Shown: piece by piece, positions 62,112 to 64,000 of the stretch | How positions within the stretch are numbered: position 1 is the stretch's first letter | Layout: each line of letters begins with the position of its first letter | DNA from: Phycisphaerae bacterium | GTDB taxonomy: Bacteria; Planctomycetota; Phycisphaerae; Sedimentisphaerales; Anaerobacaceae | Direction: 5' to 3' | NCBI GenBank assembly: GCA_017993835.1 | Contig: JAGOLX010000030.1 | Coordinates: forward strand, 1 to 64,000 | DNA length: 64,000 nucleotides | Notes under the pieces: model-generated | What the model was told of the DNA's origin: nothing | The model's input: only the letters and a program-made list of their open reading frames with translations | Database searches by the model: none | Program-made: the position numbers and the translations under genes

Positions 62112-63785
62112 TTGAGTCCGTGGGGATTCCGGTTCAAGAGTCGGCTCCAGCGACTGCGTCGCTACCGTCACATCGTCGGGGTTCTGATGAAGTACGGCCT
62201 GGAGGAAGTGGCGGACGCGCTGCGGTCCCGCGTGCTCGTCCGCCTGGGGGAGCGGATCGCGCCGGTGCGGATCAAGCGGATCGCGGAAGGGCGGACCCGT
62301 CCCGAGCGGTTCCGCCTGGCGCTGGAGGAGATGGGTCCGACCTTCATCAAGTTCGGGCAGTTGCTCAGCACGCGTCCCGACCTCATCCCGCTGGAATACG
62401 TCCACGAGCTCGGACGCTTGCAGGACCAGGTCAAGCCGGAACTGTTCGAGCGAATCCGCGTCGAAGTCGAGGCCCAGTTGGGCGGCAAGCTGGAGGAGGT
62501 GTTCGCCAGCTTCGATCCGTCGCCTCTGGCGGCCGGGAGCATCGCGCAAGTCCATCGGGCGACCACGCGGGAAGGGGACTCCGTCGTCGTCAAGGTCCGC
62601 CGGCCCGGCATCGTCCAGATCATTCAGGCGGAGTGCGAGGTGCTCGAAGAGCTGGCGGCCATCCTCAAGGTCACGCTGTTCGAGCACGAGACCATCGATC
62701 CCCGCCAGATGGTTCGCGAGTTCGCGGAGGCGGTGTCCAAAGAGACGGACCTGGCCAACGAGCGCCGCAACCAGACGCGATTCCTCAAGAGTTTCGCGAA
62801 CGACCCGACCATCCACATCGCACGGATCTACGAGGACTACTGCACAGCGGGGATCCTTACGATGGAGTACATCGACGGGATCAAGCCGGGCGATCCCACG
62901 ACCATGCGGGAGCAGGGACTCGACCCCGTGCTGATTGCGCGTCGCGGCGCCCAGTTCGTGCTGCACCAGATCTTCGATCTGGGGTTCTTTCACGCGGACC
63001 CCCATCCCGGGAATTTCTTCCTCCTGCCGGGCAACGTGCTGGCGCCCATCGATTTCGGGCAGGTCTCGCGGCTGTCCTCCCTCGACCGCAGGCTGTTCAA
63101 CGAGATCATTCTGGCGGTGGTCGAGAACGAGCCGGCGCGGGTCGTACGGACGCTGGATCGCCAGGACATGGTACACGAGAAGACGGACCTGTCACGGCTG
63201 ACGGCGGGCATGGAGCAGCTCGTCGATACCTATCGCGACCTTCCGCTCAAGAGCATTCCGTTCGGTCCCGCGGTGTCGCAGATCTTCGACCTGCTCCGCT
63301 CGAACTATGTCCGACCGCCCGCGCAGTTCACGCTCATGCTCAAGAGCATGGCGACGATCGAGTCGTTCGCCCACTCGCTCGATCCCGACTTCAATCTGAC
63401 GGAGGTGCTCAAACCCTACGCCCAGCGAGCGAGCCTGCGGGACTTTGAGCCCAAACGCCTGATGCAGCAGATGCGCCAGATGATGCTCGACGCGGGCGAC
63501 CTGGCCTCCCGACTGCCCGACGATGTGAACGTCATTCTCAGCAAGTTCCGACAGGGCAAGTTCCAGGTCCGCGTGCAGCACGAGCATCTCGAGACGCTGA
63601 CCAAGACGCTGGACAAGAGTTCCAATCGGATCAGCTTTGCCCTGATTATCGCGGCCCTGCTGATCGGCTCCAGCATGTTGGTCGCCCAGGAGAGCCTTCG
63701 GCAGATGGGGGTCATCGGCTATATGATCGCGGCGGTCTTCGGCGTCTGGCTGCTGATCTCCATCGTCCGTGGCGGCAAGCTGTAG
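62112..63785 (+). CDS. UbiB/AarF/ABC1-type atypical kinase
   Basis: 557 aa from a TTG at 62112 with GGGGAG upstream; an ATG at 62187 is a shorter choice. Family motifs in order: KFGQ within [19 protein letters not shown], the Ala-rich loop [21 protein letters not shown] with Lys, [11 protein letters not shown] with the metal Asn, and [10 protein letters not shown]. Two membrane helices end the protein ([20 protein letters not shown] and [18 protein letters not shown]). Such kinases support quinone or lipid metabolism at the membrane. Confidence 0.93.
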   Translation: MSPWGFRFKSRLQRLRRYRHIVGVLMKYGLEEVADALRSRVLVRLGERIAPVRIKRIAEGRTRPERFRLALEEMGPTFIKFGQLLSTRPDLIPLEYVHELGRLQDQVKPELFERIRVEVEAQLGGKLEEVFASFDPSPLAAGSIAQVHRATTREGDSVVVKVRRPGIVQIIQAECEVLEELAAILKVTLFEHETIDPRQMVREFAEAVSKETDLANERRNQTRFLKSFANDPTIHIARIYEDYCTAGILTMEYIDGIKPGDPTTMREQGLDPVLIARRGAQFVLHQIFDLGFFHADPHPGNFFLLPGNVLAPIDFGQVSRLSSLDRRLFNEIILAVVENEPARVVRTLDRQDMVHEKTDLSRLTAGMEQLVDTYRDLPLKSIPFGPAVSQIFDLLRSNYVRPPAQFTLMLKSMATIESFAHSLDPDFNLTEVLKPYAQRASLRDFEPKRLMQQMRQMMLDAGDLASRLPDDVNVILSKFRQGKFQVRVQHEHLETLTKTLDKSSNRISFALIIAALLIGSSMLVAQESLRQMGVIGYMIAAVFGVWLLISIVRGGKL

Positions 63786-63814
63786 GGTGTGCTGTGCACA
63801 CCTTCCTCCGCCGG

Positions 63815-64000
63815 TCAGTTTGTGTAGCGAACCGTTCCCGTGTCGTCCACCTCATAACCCCACTTCTCAATGTAGTCCCCAGCACCGAGGAAGGCGTCAC
63901 TCGTCTGCGTCAATCGCTTGCTGAGCAGGGCCTCCATCTCTTTCTGCAGAGCGGCGTACTCGGGCCGGCCGCACAGGTTGTCGAGCTGGTATGGGTCCTG
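63815..64000 (-). CDS. Sulfatase, C-terminal end only
   Basis: 61 codons read from the right edge to a TGA at 63815. QDPYQLDNLCGRPEYAALQK is the usual C-terminal signature of formylglycine-dependent sulfatases (DP-x-Q-L-x-N-L, then L-x-x-x-L-x-x-x-L). The catalytic part is outside the window. Fits the polysaccharide-degrading theme. Confidence 0.85.
   Translation of the reverse strand, partial: QDPYQLDNLCGRPEYAALQKEMEALLSKRLTQTSDAFLGAGDYIEKWGYEVDDTGTVRYTN

Noticed and set aside
1-64000. CRISPR arrays, tRNA or rRNA genes, prophage
   Set aside because: No regularly spaced direct repeats, cloverleaf-like GTTC-containing genes, rRNA stretches or phage structural genes were seen by eye; a tRNA scan would be needed to exclude a missed tRNA.

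Overview
The window looks like a piece of a GC-rich Planctomycetota chromosome, most likely class Phycisphaerae (Sedimentisphaerales-like). This is inferred from gene content: exported PQQ-like propellers, prepilin-type proteins with a C-terminal H...DG segment, a sulfatase, large exported glycoside hydrolases, ECF sigma factors with odd partners, and HEAT-repeat and PPC/LamG surface proteins. I see no rRNA, tRNA, CRISPR array or prophage. The DNA is gene-dense, and long antisense open frames mirror most real genes.

Layout. 1-512: start of an exported HEAT-repeat protein cut by the window edge. 610-3841 (minus): exported propeller and a DinG/XPD-type helicase. 3932-5497: promoter and an exported bleomycin-hydrolase-like peptidase. 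5501-10888 (minus): three envelope or surface proteins (STN-like, HEAT, 7xPPC+LamG), with a perfect 15-bp hairpin between the last two. 11527-12487: consensus sigma-54 promoter and two Hsp20 genes. 12786-16958: 1390-aa three-module carbohydrate enzyme. 17119-18411 (minus): second propeller. 18420-23429 (minus): the most interesting block, a CHASE2-adenylate cyclase translationally coupled to an MBL-fold hydrolase, then an MscS channel carrying a cyclic-nucleotide-binding domain, then a frameshifted small gene. 23544-24931 (minus): M48 protease and SH3-like protein. 25120-31148: giant GH2-type enzyme and a CBM9-like protein. 31167-32763 (minus): ECF sigma, small membrane protein and Spy/CpxP-like protein. 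33328-46594: a small ORF, a second Spy-like gene, and a complete-looking type II secretion operon in the order gspE-F-G-H-I-J-K-L-M-C-D. 46722-49486: two prepilin-type proteins flanking a tandem pair of CBS proteins. 49580-54463: GH43-like enzyme, PAP2 phosphatase, YgiQ radical-SAM protein and MarC protein. 54460-57565: sigma factor with a 300-aa extension, truncated SMP-30-like gene, YegP-like protein and exported methyltransferase. 57628-61483: aldo/keto reductase, putative toxin/immunity-like pair, conserved protein, EamA transporter and a dead ISL3-type transposase. 61806-64000: phasin-like protein, UbiB/ABC1 kinase and the C-terminus of a sulfatase.

How it fits together. The glycoside hydrolases, sulfatase and esterase module suggest growth on complex, probably fucosylated or sulfated, polysaccharides. 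The type II secretion operon gives an obvious export route, with pseudopilins and stand-alone prepilin-type proteins nearby; no prepilin peptidase is in the window. The cyclase/MBL/MscS-CNB block reads as a self-contained make, break and sense unit for a cyclic nucleotide acting on a membrane channel. Two copies of an 85-bp double-hairpin repeat, a 160-bp AT-richer inverted repeat, a transposase remnant and at least two broken genes show moderate rearrangement.
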